Positions 17,270 to 27,510 of a stretch of 64,000 nucleotides of DNA are shown piece after piece. The position numbers and the translations under genes are program-made. Position 1 is the stretch's first letter. Each line of letters begins with the position of its first letter. The DNA is taken from NCBI GenBank assembly GCA_029782365.1, contig JAKOUW010000202.1, forward strand, positions 186,001-250,000, given 5' to 3'. Below the pieces are notes generated by a model that did not search any database, was not told the origin of the DNA, and was given only the letters and a program-made list of their open reading frames with translations. This DNA is from Chloroflexota bacterium (GTDB lineage Bacteria > Chloroflexota > Anaerolineae > Anaerolineales > UBA4823).

Positions 17270-18621
17270 CCGGAATTCCCTGAAAGCGCCTGGCCGTTGG
17301 AGGATACGTACGCGCCCAGCTTCCTCAAAGCTTCTATAAAGCCGGGAAATGACTCGTAGGCCATCTCTGCACCGCTGACTGCCAGCGGAGATTCAGAAGC
17401 CAGGCCGGCTATCGCCAGCGACATCGCCAGGCGGTGATCGCCGTGCGCTTCGGCGTGCCCGCCGCAGGGCGGGGTTTTGCCGGGCAGGCGGAAACCATCC
17501 GGCGTTTCTTCGATCTCCACACCTACCCTGCGCAGTTCCTGGCACAGCGAGCTGATGCGATCGGATTCTTTGTAACGCAGTTCCTCAGCGTTGCGCACCA
17601 TTGTCGGGCTGTTGGCATAAGCCGCCGCCACAGCGAAGATCGGAAATTCATCGATCATGCGCACCACCAGATCGCCGCTGACCTCTGCACCGTGCAGCTT
17701 GCTGTAGCGCACGCGCAGGTCACCTACCTGCTCGCCATTTTGTTCGCGGCTCGAGAAGACAATATCGGCGCCCATTTCCAGCAGCACATCCAGCAGGCCG
17801 GTGCGGGTGGCGTTCAAGCCGATATTGCGCAGCATCAGCTCGGAGCCAGGGGTGATCAGCGCAGCGACGATCAGGAAAGCCGCTGCAGAAAAATCGCCGG
17901 GCACGGTAAACGAGAGCGGCGCCAGGCCATCGACTGGTGGCGTCATACGCACGGTATTGCCTTCTACCTGGACCAGCGCACCCATGCTGGTGAGCATGCG
18001 TTCGGTGTGGTCGCGCGATGGGCCAGGCTCATGAATGGTGAGCGTTTCTTTACCGCCCAGCCCAGCCAGGAGAAGGCAAGATTTCACCTGGGCGCTGGCA
18101 ACAGGCAGGGTATATTCAATGCCATTCAACGGCTGTTCGGGCGGGCGGTGGCCCAACACCAGCGGAGCCGTCTGGTTCGGGCTGGCCTGGATGGGGACAC
18201 CCATTTTTTGCAGAGGCAGCACGATGCGGTCCATCGGACGGCGGCGCAGCCCAGGGGTGCCATCCAAAACGGCGGACACACCCGCCGCAGACAGGGCGCC
18301 CGCCAGCAAACGGATGGTGGTTGCCGAGTTGCCGCACTCCAGCGGCGCGGCAGGCTCTGAGAAGCCGCCTAACCCGCGCCCCTGCACCTGCAGCCGGGTG
18401 CCATCCAGGCGCCAGGACACTCCCAAGGCAGTCAGCGCGTTCAATAATGGTCTGGTCACCCCGGCAACCAGCAGGTTATCGATCTCACTGGCGCCGCGCG
18501 CCAAGGCGCCTAATAAGATGGCACGGTGTGAGATGGATTTATCTCCTGGCAGCAGCGGGCTGCGCACTTCCCCACGCAGTGCGCTTCCAGGCGTGACCTT
18601 GATCATCACCGGTTTATCCAT
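17266..18621 (-). CDS. aroA: EPSP synthase (3-phosphoshikimate 1-carboxyvinyltransferase)
   Basis: This 451-residue enzyme joins shikimate-3-phosphate and PEP (step 6). Motifs: 'LPGDKSISHRAILLGALARG', 'RRPMDRIVLPLQKMG', 'RYKESDRISSL', 'HGDHRLAMSLAIAGL'. The PEP-site loop reads 'ECGNSATTIRLLAG', with Ala100 at the position of E. coli Gly96 and Leu in place of Pro101. Ala at this position is the change associated with glyphosate-insensitive enzymes such as CP4, so the protein may be naturally tolerant (inference). It starts 3 nt after the aroF stop and overlaps aroE. Confidence 0.96.
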   Translation of the reverse strand: MDKPVMIKVTPGSALRGEVRSPLLPGDKSISHRAILLGALARGASEIDNLLVAGVTRPLLNALTALGVSWRLDGTRLQVQGRGLGGFSEPAAPLECGNSATTIRLLAGALSAAGVSAVLDGTPGLRRRPMDRIVLPLQKMGVPIQASPNQTAPLVLGHRPPEQPLNGIEYTLPVASAQVKSCLLLAGLGGKETLTIHEPGPSRDHTERMLTSMGALVQVEGNTVRMTPPVDGLAPLSFTVPGDFSAAAFLIVAALITPGSELMLRNIGLNATRTGLLDVLLEMGADIVFSSREQNGEQVGDLRVRYSKLHGAEVSGDLVVRMIDEFPIFAVAAAYANSPTMVRNAEELRYKESDRISSLCQELRRVGVEIEETPDGFRLPGKTPPCGGHAEAHGDHRLAMSLAIAGLASESPLAVSGAEMAYESFPGFIEALRKLGAYVSSNGQALSGNSG

Positions 18622-18624
18622 TGT

Positions 18625-19635
18625 CTAGCTCCTTCCAAGGACAGCGGCCAGCCGGCGGGCTTGCTGTACCAGTTCAAAAAACTGCTCCGGGCGCAGCGAC
18701 TGTCCGCCGTCCGAAAGGGCGCGGTCTGGGTCGGGATGCACCTCAATAATTAACCCATCCGCCCCGGCAGCGACTGCCGCGCGGGCGATTGCCGCAACAT
18801 AAGTGCGCTGTCCGGTGCTGTGGCTGGGGTCGAGCAGCACGGGTAAATGAGTAAGTGATTTTAACACTGGAATCGCATTTATGTCAGTGGTATTCCGCGT
18901 AATTGTTTCAAATGTGCGGATGCCGCGCTCGCAAACCGCCACGCGCCGGTTGCCGTGCGAGAGAATATACTCTGCCGACATCAACAGCTCTTCAAGCGTG
19001 GCACTCATGCCGCGCTTGAGCAGCACCGGGTGCTGACTTTCACCAACCGCATTCAGCAGATTGTAATTCTGCATGTTGCGTGCCCCAATTTGCAGCATGT
19101 CAGCGTATCGCACAACGAGCGCCACCTGCTCGGGCGCCATCACCTCAGTCACCACTGGCAGCCCGGTCTCGGCGCGCGCTTCCGCCAGCAGTTCCAGGCC
19201 AGCCTCGCCCATTCCTTGGAAGGAATACGGCGAGGAACGCGGCTTATATGCTCCGCCGCGCAGCATCTGCCCACCTGCTTCTTGAATGGCATGGGCTGTC
19301 TCCATCATCTGCTGGCGGCTTTCCACCGAACATGGCCCGGCGATGATGGTCAGTGCGGGTCCGCCAATGGCAACGCCGCCCACATGGACTACCGAGCCCT
19401 GGGGGTTGACATCACGTGATGCCAGCTTATAAGGCCGGACAATTGGCGCTGTGTCGAACACGCCCGGCATCACGCGTATGACGTCACCCTGCAGGCGACC
19501 AGCCTCGCCGACGACTACAATCACCGTGCGTTCCGTGCCGCGTATCAAATGGGCTTTTAAACCCTGGTTTTCAACTTCGCCAACCACAGCGCTGATTTCT
19601 GCCTGGCTGGCATTGGTAGACATGGTGACAATCAC
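18625..19635 (-). CDS. aroF: DAHP synthase, type I-beta
   Basis: This 336-residue enzyme catalyses the first committed step, PEP plus erythrose-4-phosphate to DAHP. The first about 75 residues form a ferredoxin-like (FL) regulatory domain, then the (beta/alpha)8 barrel shows '[14 protein letters not shown]', '[17 protein letters not shown]', '[13 protein letters not shown]', '[12 protein letters not shown]', 'DPSHSTGQR' and '[13 protein letters not shown]'. The FL-type N-terminus marks the I-beta subgroup, in which this domain mediates feedback inhibition. The start is taken as GTG 19635 (MIVTM), with GAGG upstream, because the FL domain begins there. It lies 25 nt after trpA, joining the tryptophan and common-pathway parts of the operon. 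Confidence 0.95.
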   Translation of the reverse strand: MIVTMSTNASQAEISAVVGEVENQGLKAHLIRGTERTVIVVVGEAGRLQGDVIRVMPGVFDTAPIVRPYKLASRDVNPQGSVVHVGGVAIGGPALTIIAGPCSVESRQQMMETAHAIQEAGGQMLRGGAYKPRSSPYSFQGMGEAGLELLAEARAETGLPVVTEVMAPEQVALVVRYADMLQIGARNMQNYNLLNAVGESQHPVLLKRGMSATLEELLMSAEYILSHGNRRVAVCERGIRTFETITRNTTDINAIPVLKSLTHLPVLLDPSHSTGQRTYVAAIARAAVAAGADGLIIEVHPDPDRALSDGGQSLRPEQFFELVQQARRLAAVLGRS

Positions 19636-19660
19636 ATGCGACCTCGTTGAGAAAAGATAG

Positions 19661-20563
19661 TTAGCATCCTAAAAATCCGGGATAGGGTTCGTCACCGACC
19701 GGCAGGCCGTTAGCTTTGGAGACAGCCTCAACGGTGCTCTTCAAGGCGGCTGGCGCGGGTTCCAGGGCGCGGCGCAGGCTGCCGATAAATTCAGCGGCAG
19801 CCTGCGCCGGGTTGTCCAGGCGGCGGTCAACCGCATTGATCAGAGCCGAACCGACGATCACACCGTCTGCCAGCCTGCCCACCGCCTGCGCCTGCTCGGG
19901 CGTGGCAATGCCAAAACCAACCGCCACTGGTTTATGGGTCGCCTGGCGGACTCGCTCCACGAAATCAGCCAGCCCGGGCGGCAGTCCCTGGCGGGCGCCG
20001 GTCACGCCGATGAGCGAAACCAAGTACAGGAAACCGCTGGCCTGAGCGGCGGCGGCAGCGATGCGCTCGGCGGTCGAGGTAGGCGCCAGCATAAAAACCA
20101 GGGCCAGGCCGGCAGCCCGGGAGGCTGCCAACAGTTCGCCGGCCTCTTCGAGCGGCAGGTCAGGGATGATCAGCCCATTGGCGCCAGCTTCCGCTGCTGC
20201 CTGGCAAAAGCGTTCCAACCCATAGCTCAGCAGCGGATTGTAATAGCCCATCAAAATCAGCGGCTGCCTGACGCCGCGCTGGCGCAGCGCCTGCGTCATC
20301 TCCAGGCAGCGCGTCAGAGTCATACCCTGCTCCAGCGCCACCTGGGTGGAGCGTTGGATGCTCGGGCCGTCGGCCAGTGGGTCAGAAAAGGGCAAGCCTA
20401 ATTCCAACAGATCCGCCCCACTGCGCGCCGCGCTTTCTATGATTGCTAACGAGGTGTCCGGCGTGGGATAACCGAGGGTGTAATAAGGCATCAGGGCCGT
20501 CCGCCCGGCAGTGCGTGTCTCAGCAAAGACCTGTTCAATTTCTGTCAGAGGTTTCTTACTCAT
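19661..20563 (-). CDS. trpA: Tryptophan synthase alpha chain
   Basis: This 300-residue alpha subunit cleaves indole-3-glycerol phosphate and channels indole to TrpB. Signatures: catalytic Glu in '[19 protein letters not shown]', catalytic Asp in '[11 protein letters not shown]', and the phosphate site '[10 protein letters not shown]' and 'GVIVGSALI'. It is about 30 residues longer than the usual 265-270. The extra length is a C-terminal tail ('[32 protein letters not shown]') of no known function. The start overlaps the trpB stop by eight bases, typical of coupled alpha/beta subunits. Confidence 0.96.
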   Translation of the reverse strand: MSKKPLTEIEQVFAETRTAGRTALMPYYTLGYPTPDTSLAIIESAARSGADLLELGLPFSDPLADGPSIQRSTQVALEQGMTLTRCLEMTQALRQRGVRQPLILMGYYNPLLSYGLERFCQAAAEAGANGLIIPDLPLEEAGELLAASRAAGLALVFMLAPTSTAERIAAAAAQASGFLYLVSLIGVTGARQGLPPGLADFVERVRQATHKPVAVGFGIATPEQAQAVGRLADGVIVGSALINAVDRRLDNPAQAAAEFIGSLRRALEPAPAALKSTVEAVSKANGLPVGDEPYPGFLGC

Positions 20564-21803
20564 TTTTTTGCTCCAAAGCCTTGATGACCGTGTCCAGGTC
20601 TTTATCGCCGCGGCCCGACAGGTTAACCAGGATGAGCTGGTCGGGGCGCATGCCCGGCGCTCGCTGAATCACATCGGCAATCGCGTGCGCCGATTCCAGC
20701 GCCGGCAAGATGCCTTCCAGGCGGGCCAACGCCTGAAATGCTTCCAGGGCCTGCTCATCAGTCACATAGGTATATTCGGCTCGGCCGGTCTCGCGCAAAA
20801 AGGCGTGCTCCGGGCCGACTGCGGCGTAATCCAGCCCCGCAGAAATGGAGTGAGTGTTGGCGATCTGGCCATCCGGGTCTTGCAGCACGTATGTGTACGT
20901 ACCGTGCAGCACACCCGGACGGCCGCGCAGGCTGGCCTTGAGGTCAGGGGTTTCGGCGAAACGGGCGGCGTGTTTCCCGCTGGCGATGCCCTCACCGCCG
21001 GCTTCTACCCCCACCAGGCGCACCCGGACATCGTCAAGAAAGGCATGGAACAGACCAATGGAATTCGAACCGCCGCCAACGCAGGCTACGCACACATCGG
21101 GTAGGCGGCCAGCCTGCTCCTGAATCTGTTGGCGGGCCTCAATGCCAATCACTGCCTGGAAGTCGCGCACCATGGTCGGGTATGGGTGCGGTCCCAGCGC
21201 CGAGCCGAGCAGGTAATGCGTGCTTTCGACGTTGGTAACCCAATCACGGATGGCTTCATTGATGGCGTCTTTAAGCGTGCGGGTGCCGCTCTCCACCGGG
21301 CGCACTTCTGCCCCCAGCAGGCGCATGCGCAGCACATTGGGCTGCTGGCGGGCGATATCCACTGTGCCCATGTACACCACGCACTCCAGGCCTAAGAGGG
21401 CGGCCGCGGTGGCGCTGGCCACGCCGTGCTGACCGGCGCCGGTCTCGGCGACGATGCGGCGCTTGCCCATACGCTGCGCCAACAGCGCCTGGCCCAGCGC
21501 GTTGTTAATCTTGTGGGCGCCAGAGTGCGCCAGGTCCTCGCGCTTCAGGTAGATTTGCGCCCCGCCCAGGCTGGCGCTCAGGCGACGGGCGTGACTGAGC
21601 GGCGTGGGCCGCCCAACATATGTTTTTTGCAAGAGCGTTAGTTCCGACAGGAAGGCGGGGTCGAGACGCGCCGCCTTGTAAGTCTCCTCTAACTCCGCCA
21701 GGGCAGGCATCAATGTCTCGGGGACAAATTGCCCGCCGTAACGCCCAAACTTGGCCGGCAGGGCCGCCGGTGCTGTTTTTTCTACGCTCAAGACTGTTGG
21801 CAT
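20556..21803 (-). CDS. trpB: Tryptophan synthase beta chain
   Basis: This 415-residue PLP enzyme condenses indole and serine. It starts near '[17 protein letters not shown]' and has the PLP Lys in '[14 protein letters not shown]', '[14 protein letters not shown]', the glycine-rich phosphate cup '[17 protein letters not shown]' and the C-terminal '[14 protein letters not shown]'. The motifs are those of the TrpB1 type that pairs with TrpA. GGAGGTAAAAGTT precedes ATG 21803. It lies 12 nt after trpS. Confidence 0.97.
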   Translation of the reverse strand: MPTVLSVEKTAPAALPAKFGRYGGQFVPETLMPALAELEETYKAARLDPAFLSELTLLQKTYVGRPTPLSHARRLSASLGGAQIYLKREDLAHSGAHKINNALGQALLAQRMGKRRIVAETGAGQHGVASATAAALLGLECVVYMGTVDIARQQPNVLRMRLLGAEVRPVESGTRTLKDAINEAIRDWVTNVESTHYLLGSALGPHPYPTMVRDFQAVIGIEARQQIQEQAGRLPDVCVACVGGGSNSIGLFHAFLDDVRVRLVGVEAGGEGIASGKHAARFAETPDLKASLRGRPGVLHGTYTYVLQDPDGQIANTHSISAGLDYAAVGPEHAFLRETGRAEYTYVTDEQALEAFQALARLEGILPALESAHAIADVIQRAPGMRPDQLILVNLSGRGDKDLDTVIKALEQKNE

Positions 21804-21815
21804 AACTTTTACCTC

Positions 21816-22820
21816 CTAACGGTTGAAGCGCACACCTACCGCTTTGCGCACTTTGCGCATCAGCGGGGCGCCCATGGCGCGCGCCCGCTCGGCGCCATCC
21901 AGCAGCATTTTTTCCAGGTAAGCCCGGTCTTTGCTGAAGGCCTCATAACGGTTCCGGGCTGCATCAAAATTGCGCTCCAACACATTGAACAATTCTTGCT
22001 TAACCTCGCCATAGCCGAAACCGCCGCGCAGGTATTTCTGCCGCATGGCTTCCACTTCTTCGGGCAAGGCAAAATGGCGGTAAATATTGAAGATGTTATC
22101 TTCATCCGGGTTCTTGGGCTGCTCGGGTGGGCGCGAGTCGGTTACGATGCCCATCACGCGCTTGCGTACCTGGCTGGCCGGGGCGAAGATCGGGATGACA
22201 TTATCATAACTTTTGCTCATCTTGCGCCCATCGATGCCGGGGATGGTTGCTACCGACGGCTGGATAAAAGCCTCGGGGATGACCAGGATTTCACCGTAGT
22301 TGTTGTTAAACGCCATGGCAATATCGCGGGTAATTTCGATATGCTGGCGCTGGTCTTCGCCGACCGGCACGATGTGGCTGCCGTACAGTAAGATATCTGC
22401 CGCCATTAAGACGGGGTATGTGTACAACCCGGCATTGATGCCTTCATCGGGGTCGCGCTCCGCCTTGACATTGATATCCACAGCGGCTTTATAAGCGTGG
22501 GCGCGATTCAACAGGCCCTTGGCTGTGAAGCAGGCCAGAATCCAGGTCAGCTCGAACAATTCTGGCACATCTGATTGCCGAAAGAAGATGACCTCTTCCG
22601 GGTTCATGCCCAGCGCCAGCCAGACCGCCGCCACATCATACGTCATGCGTTCAAACTCTTTGCCATCGCGCACGGTGGTAAGGCCGTGGTAATCGGCTAT
22701 GAAATACAGCGCTTTATAGGTTTGGGCCAGCTCCAGGCCAGGCTTGATCAGCCCGAGATAATTGCCCAGGTGCGGCGTGCCGGTTGGCTTGATGCCAGAC
22801 AACGAAATTTTTCGCTCCAT
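21816..22820 (-). CDS. trpS: Tryptophanyl-tRNA synthetase
   Basis: This 334-residue class I synthetase charges tRNA(Trp). It has a HIGH-like motif in 'PTGTPHLGNYLG', the KMSKS motif in 'DGRKMSKSYDN' and normal bacterial TrpRS length. I prefer ATG 22820 (MERKISLSG) over the upstream TTG at 22835, because GGGAG lies just before it. Having trpS inside a trp operon governed by a T-box that reads tRNA(Trp) charging means the synthetase is induced together with biosynthesis when uncharged tRNA(Trp) accumulates. Confidence 0.95.
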   Translation of the reverse strand: MERKISLSGIKPTGTPHLGNYLGLIKPGLELAQTYKALYFIADYHGLTTVRDGKEFERMTYDVAAVWLALGMNPEEVIFFRQSDVPELFELTWILACFTAKGLLNRAHAYKAAVDINVKAERDPDEGINAGLYTYPVLMAADILLYGSHIVPVGEDQRQHIEITRDIAMAFNNNYGEILVIPEAFIQPSVATIPGIDGRKMSKSYDNVIPIFAPASQVRKRVMGIVTDSRPPEQPKNPDEDNIFNIYRHFALPEEVEAMRQKYLRGGFGYGEVKQELFNVLERNFDAARNRYEAFSKDRAYLEKMLLDGAERARAMGAPLMRKVRKAVGVRFNR

Positions 22821-22848
22821 GATTCTCACTCCCAAAAAAGATAGACTC

Positions 22849-23493
22849 TCAAATCGCCTTGGCGGCGCGGATAAACTGGCGGATCTTGTGTGGATCTTTT
22901 ACGCCCGGCGCCGATTCTACCCCAGAAGCTACATCCACTCCCCAGGGTTGCACCTGCTCCACAGCCTGCGCCACGTTTCTGGCTGTCAGGCCGCCGGCCA
23001 GCAGAAGGCTCACCCGGCGCGCCAGCCCGGCGGCCAGGGACCAATCGCCGGTCTGCCCGGTGCCGCCAAACAAAGCGGGATGGTAAGCATCCACCAGCCA
23101 GGCCGGGACGGCCGCTGGCGGCAGGTAAGCCGCCAGCGCTTGTTCCAATTCGCCAGCGCTGGCCGGCCGCAAGCCTTTGAAAGCGCGCCCGGCCAGCGCT
23201 GTCAGCAGTTCGGGGGATTCGGCGCCGCTGAGCTGAGCCAGGTCGAGGCCGCATCTTTGCAGCGCATCTTCTACTTCAGCTAGGCTGGGGTTAACAAACA
23301 CACCTACCAACCTGACGGTTACGCCGCGCTGTCGCAGAGCCTGGCAGATGCGGCGGCATTCTTCTACGGAAATGAAGCGCGGGCTGGGCGGGTAAAAATT
23401 AAAACCGAGCAAATCGGCGCCAGCCTCCACAGCCGCCAGGGCATGCTCGAGGGTCTTTAACCCGCAGATCTTCACCCGCAAAGCGCTACTCAT
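22849..23493 (-). CDS. trpF: Phosphoribosylanthranilate isomerase
   Basis: This 214-residue (beta/alpha)8 enzyme isomerises PRA to CdRP. It has 'KICGLKTLEHALAAVEAGADLLGFNFYPPSPR' at the N-terminus with the catalytic Cys in KICG, the catalytic Asp region 'WLVDAYHPALFGGTGQTGDW' and 'LLAGGLTARNVAQAV ... GVDVASGVESAPGVKD'. The start overlaps the trpC stop by four bases (ATGA). Confidence 0.95.
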   Translation of the reverse strand: MSSALRVKICGLKTLEHALAAVEAGADLLGFNFYPPSPRFISVEECRRICQALRQRGVTVRLVGVFVNPSLAEVEDALQRCGLDLAQLSGAESPELLTALAGRAFKGLRPASAGELEQALAAYLPPAAVPAWLVDAYHPALFGGTGQTGDWSLAAGLARRVSLLLAGGLTARNVAQAVEQVQPWGVDVASGVESAPGVKDPHKIRQFIRAAKAI

Positions 23494-24296
23494 CCCGCCT
23501 GCTCCTTTTTGGCCAGACCGGCCAACTCACGCACTTTCGCAGCCGGGTCAGGGTTGGCGACCAGCGCTTCTCCCACCAGGACAGCCTGGATGCCGGCCGC
23601 GGCCAGTCGTTCGACATCGCTGCTCTGCCGGATGCCGCTCTCGGCAACCTTGCAAACGCCCGCTGGCATGAGCGCCGCCAGTTCCAGGCTGGTTTCCAGG
23701 CGGACAGTGAAGGTGTGCAGGTCGCGGTTGTTGATGCCCACTAGGCTGGCCCCGTTTTGCAGAGCATGCTGCAGCTCAACCTGGTCGTGCACTTCCACCA
23801 GGGCAGCCATGCCCAGCTCGCCCGCCAGGCCGAGCAGTTCTTGCAGTTGCGCAGGCGCCAACCCGGCGACGATCAGCAGTACCGCATCGGCGCCTGCGGC
23901 GCGCGCCTCGTAAACCTGGTAGGGATCGTAGATGAAATCCTTGCGCAGCAGCGGTATGCCCGGCAGTCGGCGGCGCACCTGCCGCAGGTAATCGAGGCTG
24001 CCCATGAAATACCGCTCGTCGGTCAGCACGCTGATCGCCGCTGCGCCGTTTTCAGCGTACAGTGCAGCCAGCTTGAGTGGGTCAAAATCGACGGCGATCA
24101 AGCCGCGCGAGGGCGAGGCGTGTTTGATCTCGGCGATCAATCGCACCCCGCCGCCAGAAGCGCGCAGGGCGCCCCTGAAATCCAGCGCCGTGGGCAGGTC
24201 TGAGGCGCTCGCCCGCAGATCGGACAGCGGAACGGTCTGGCGAGCTTGCTCCACTTCCAGGCGCTTATGGGCGAAAATCTCAGCCAGGATCGACAT
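23490..24296 (-). CDS. trpC: Indole-3-glycerol phosphate synthase
   Basis: This 268-residue monofunctional TrpC converts CdRP to indole-3-glycerol phosphate. Signatures: 'LIAEIKHASPSRGLI' with the catalytic Lys, 'AISVLTDERYFMGSLDYL', 'LLRKDFIYDPYQVYEARAAGADAVLLI', 'LVGINNRDLHTFTV' and 'VAESGIRQSSDV'. It lies 4 nt after the trpD stop and overlaps trpF. Confidence 0.96.
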   Translation of the reverse strand: MSILAEIFAHKRLEVEQARQTVPLSDLRASASDLPTALDFRGALRASGGGVRLIAEIKHASPSRGLIAVDFDPLKLAALYAENGAAAISVLTDERYFMGSLDYLRQVRRRLPGIPLLRKDFIYDPYQVYEARAAGADAVLLIVAGLAPAQLQELLGLAGELGMAALVEVHDQVELQHALQNGASLVGINNRDLHTFTVRLETSLELAALMPAGVCKVAESGIRQSSDVERLAAAGIQAVLVGEALVANPDPAAKVRELAGLAKKEQAG

Positions 24297-24300
24297 GCGG

Positions 24301-25344
24301 TTACCCTTCCGCTACGATCTGTTGGCTGTAAGAGACCAACCTATCCAGGCGTTCGAGCGCCGCGCCGCTTTCCAACGAATGCCTCGCCTGCTCCAGGCCG
24401 TGCGCCAGGTCGCCGTCTTCGGTAGCCATGGCAGCCGCGGCGTTCAATAATGCCACGTCACGCCGCGGGCTTTCATCCTTGCCGGCTAAAAGCTGGCGCA
24501 GCAAGCGAGCATTTACGACTGGCTCGCCGCCGTGCAAATCTTCTTTGCTGGCCGGGCGCAGGCCCAGGCTGGCTGCCTCGAACTGGTAAGTTGAGACGGA
24601 GCCGTCCTTCAGAAAACTGACCTGATTGGCGCCGCTGGTAGTCAACTCATCCAGCCCGCCGCTGCCATGCACCACGAAGGCCGCTTTGCCACCCAAGTCG
24701 CGCAGGACTTCGGCCAGCGGTTCGGTCAGGTCTGCATCGTAAACGCCAATTAACTGGTGCGTGGCGCCTGCCGGGTTGGTCAGCGGGCCGAGCAAGTTGA
24801 AAATCGTGCGCTGGCCGATCTCGCGGCGCGGTCCGATGGCGTACCGCATGGCCGGGTGGAAGCGCGGCGCGAACAAGAAGCCGATGCCTACCTCACGGAT
24901 GCAGGCCGCTACTTGCTCGGGAGCCAGTTCCAGGTTGACACCCAGGGCGCCGAGCACATCTGCCGAACCGCACAACGACGAGGCAGCCCGGTTGCCGTGC
25001 TTGGCCACGCGCCGCCCGGCGCCAGCAATGATGAAGGCGGCCGTGGTTGAGATATTGAAGGTGTGGGCGCCATCGCCGCCTGTGCCGGCGGTGTCCACCA
25101 GCGGGCCGCCATCGCTGGCCAGGTTGACATGATTGGCCTGGGCGCGCATCGCCCGGGCGCTGCCGGTGATCTCATCGACTGTCTCGCCTTTCATGCGCAA
25201 ACCGGTCAGGTATGCGCCGATCTGCGCCTGGGTAGCCTGGCCGGTCATGATGATGTTCATCGCCTCTTCCGCTTCCGTCACGGTCAAAGAGCGGCGCTGC
25301 ATCACGCGGGCAATGTATGGTTTGAGCAAATCGGGGTTTTCCAT
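24301..25344 (-). CDS. trpD: Anthranilate phosphoribosyltransferase
   Basis: This 347-residue enzyme transfers phosphoribose from PRPP to anthranilate. It has the PRPP motif 'DTAGTGGDGAHTFNISTTAAFI', the 'KHGNRAASSLCGSADVLGALGV' anthranilate/PRPP site, 'FLFAPRFHPAMRYAIGPRREIGQRTIFNLLGPLTNPA' and 'VVHGSGGLDELTTSG'. It is a stand-alone TrpD, separate from TrpG. AGGAGCGCTT precedes ATG 25344. Confidence 0.96.
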   Translation of the reverse strand: MENPDLLKPYIARVMQRRSLTVTEAEEAMNIIMTGQATQAQIGAYLTGLRMKGETVDEITGSARAMRAQANHVNLASDGGPLVDTAGTGGDGAHTFNISTTAAFIIAGAGRRVAKHGNRAASSLCGSADVLGALGVNLELAPEQVAACIREVGIGFLFAPRFHPAMRYAIGPRREIGQRTIFNLLGPLTNPAGATHQLIGVYDADLTEPLAEVLRDLGGKAAFVVHGSGGLDELTTSGANQVSFLKDGSVSTYQFEAASLGLRPASKEDLHGGEPVVNARLLRQLLAGKDESPRRDVALLNAAAAMATEDGDLAHGLEQARHSLESGAALERLDRLVSYSQQIVAEG

Positions 25345-25352
25345 AAGCGCTC

Positions 25353-25958
25353 CTATGTGTGCGCCAGGGCGCCGGGCAGCGTGCTGCGGTTGGCCTGCCC
25401 GACAGCCAGGAAATTGCGCAGGAGGTGTTTGCCGTGGGCAGTCAGGATCGATTCGGGGTGGTACTGCACTCCATAGACGGGGTGCTGGCGATGGCGCAGA
25501 CCCATCACTTCACCTTCCTTGGTGAAGGCGGTCACCTCTAAAACGTCAGGCACCGGCTCAGCAACGATCAGCGAATGGTAGCGGGTGGCTTCAAACGGAC
25601 TTGGAATGCCCACATACAAGTCTTCGCCGTAATGGTACACCGGCGAAACTTTGCCATGCATCAGGCGCGGGGCGCGTACCACTTTGCCGCCAAAAGCGGC
25701 CCCAATGCACTGGTGTCCCAGACAGACTCCCAGCAGGGGATGGCTCGGACCCAGGCGCAAGATGACCTCGTTCGAGATGCCCGCCTCGCTCGGGTCGCCC
25801 GGCCCAGGCGAGATGACGATGTGGCTGGGTGCAAGCTTATCGATCTCCTCCACGCTGACCGCGTCGTTGCGAAAGACCTGCACCTGTGCCCCCAGCTCTC
25901 CCAGGTACTGCACCAGATTATAGGTAAACGAGTCATAATTATCGATGATAACAATCAT
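25353..25958 (-). CDS. trpG: Anthranilate synthase component II (glutamine amidotransferase)
   Basis: This 201-residue class I glutamine amidotransferase supplies ammonia to TrpE. It opens '[15 protein letters not shown]', has '[13 protein letters not shown]', the nucleophile Cys in '[11 protein letters not shown]' and the His-Glu pair in '[10 protein letters not shown]'. AAAGGAG precedes ATG 25958. It follows trpE by 23 nt. As in many bacteria, it could also serve as PabA, but no pabB is adjacent. Confidence 0.95.
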   Translation of the reverse strand: MIVIIDNYDSFTYNLVQYLGELGAQVQVFRNDAVSVEEIDKLAPSHIVISPGPGDPSEAGISNEVILRLGPSHPLLGVCLGHQCIGAAFGGKVVRAPRLMHGKVSPVYHYGEDLYVGIPSPFEATRYHSLIVAEPVPDVLEVTAFTKEGEVMGLRHRQHPVYGVQYHPESILTAHGKHLLRNFLAVGQANRSTLPGALAHT

Positions 25959-25981
25959 GGCATACTCCTTTTAAAAACCGC

Positions 25982-27493
25982 TCACAGGCCCTGTTCGGCG
26001 CGCTCCACCGCCACGGCCAGGGCGCGCGCCTTGTTGAGCGTTTCCTGATATTCACCATCTGGATCCGAATCGGCGACTATACCAGCGCCAGCCTGCACGC
26101 TGATGCGTCCATCTTGCATGACCAGTGTACGAATGGTGATGCAGGTATCGGACGAGCCGTCGTACGAAAAATACCCCACAGCGCCGGCATATGGGCCGCG
26201 CGGACCGGCTTCCAGCTCGTGGATGATTTGCATGGCGCGGATCTTAGGAGCGCCACTGACTGTGCCAGCCGGGAAGGTGGCGCGCATCAGGTCGAAGGCG
26301 TCCAGGCCCCCGCGCAGTTCGCCCTCTACGTGCGAAACGATGTGCATCACATGCGAATAGCGCTCGATGACCATCTGCTCAGGAACGCGCACACTGCCGT
26401 AGCTGCACACCCGACCCAGGTCGTTGCGCGCCAGGTCTACCAGCATTACATGCTCGGCGCGTTCCTTGGGGTCGGCCAGCAATTCACGCTCCAGTTGGGC
26501 ATCCTCAGCGGGCGACTGGCCGCGCCGGCGTGTGCCAGCGATCGGGCGGATGGAGGCGGTGCGGCCTTCCAGGCGCACATGCATCTCGGGCGAAGCGCCG
26601 ATCAGGTACAAGTTGGGTTGGGGATTGCCAGGCTGGCTGGCCAGTCCGTCGAAGTCAAAGAAATACATATACGGCGAAGGGTTCAGGCGGCGCAGGGCGC
26701 GGTAGATGCTGAAAGGCGCGGCGCCGGTGGCGCGCTCCAGCCGTTGTGACAGCACCACCTGGAAAATATCCCCGGCGGCGATGTGCTCCTTGGCTTTGAG
26801 CACAGCCTGCATGTATTGGGCGCGGCTCATATTGGAGCGCAGCTCGCTGGCTAGCGGTGAAATCGGTTGGATGGCGCGCTCAGCAGGCGGCAGCGGGCCA
26901 GACAGGCGCTGCTGAATCTTATCCAATCGCGCCTTCGCTTCAACCCGAGCGGCCGCTTCGCCGTCCTGCAGGCTGACATTGGTCAGCAGCAGCATCCGGC
27001 CAAAAGCGTGGTCAAATGCCACCAGGGTGTCGGCCAGCAGGAAGAGAGCCTCGGGCAGGTTGGGGTGGGCATCCAGGTTCAGGGATGGTTCAAAACGCCG
27101 GGTCATCTCGTAAGCCAGGTAGCCCACCAGCCCGCCAGCAAAACGCGGCAGTCCAGGCACCGCCACCGGGCGGTGTAGTGCCAGCTCAGCGCGCAGCGCG
27201 CCCAGCGGATCCTGGCTGGCGAGAATCTCTACACTCGCGCTGCTCTTGCGTAGTAGCTGGCCATTTTGCAAAACGTAAGCTGCGCTTGGGTTGATACCGA
27301 TAAACGAATAGCGCGCCACCTGCTCGCCGCCGCTGACCGATTCGAGTAAGAAAGATGGCCCGCTGCCCGCCAGCTTCAAATAGACTGATACCGGCGTTTC
27401 CAGGTCGGCGGGCAGCTCACGCAGCACCGGCAGTAAATTTGCCGGGGCGGCTTGCTCTGCAGTGATGGTAGGGGTCGAGTATGGTTCGATCAA
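25982..27493 (-). CDS. trpE: Anthranilate synthase component I
   Basis: This 503-residue enzyme converts chorismate and ammonia to anthranilate. It has the tryptophan feedback-binding motif 'LLES' (in 'SFLLESVSGG'), so inhibition by Trp is expected. The chorismate-binding core shows 'FQVVLSQRLE', 'SPYMYFFDF', 'GASPEMHVRLEGR', 'PIAGTRRRG', 'ERAEHVMLVDLARND', 'GTVSGAPKIRAM' and 'GAVGYFSYDG'. The start is taken as TTG 27493: GGAGG lies six bases before it, and the longer frame would run into the T-box terminator. It is the first gene of the operon. Confidence 0.95.
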   Translation of the reverse strand: MIEPYSTPTITAEQAAPANLLPVLRELPADLETPVSVYLKLAGSGPSFLLESVSGGEQVARYSFIGINPSAAYVLQNGQLLRKSSASVEILASQDPLGALRAELALHRPVAVPGLPRFAGGLVGYLAYEMTRRFEPSLNLDAHPNLPEALFLLADTLVAFDHAFGRMLLLTNVSLQDGEAAARVEAKARLDKIQQRLSGPLPPAERAIQPISPLASELRSNMSRAQYMQAVLKAKEHIAAGDIFQVVLSQRLERATGAAPFSIYRALRRLNPSPYMYFFDFDGLASQPGNPQPNLYLIGASPEMHVRLEGRTASIRPIAGTRRRGQSPAEDAQLERELLADPKERAEHVMLVDLARNDLGRVCSYGSVRVPEQMVIERYSHVMHIVSHVEGELRGGLDAFDLMRATFPAGTVSGAPKIRAMQIIHELEAGPRGPYAGAVGYFSYDGSSDTCITIRTLVMQDGRISVQAGAGIVADSDPDGEYQETLNKARALAVAVERAEQGL

Positions 27494-27510
27494 AGAACAC
27501 CTCCGTACAA

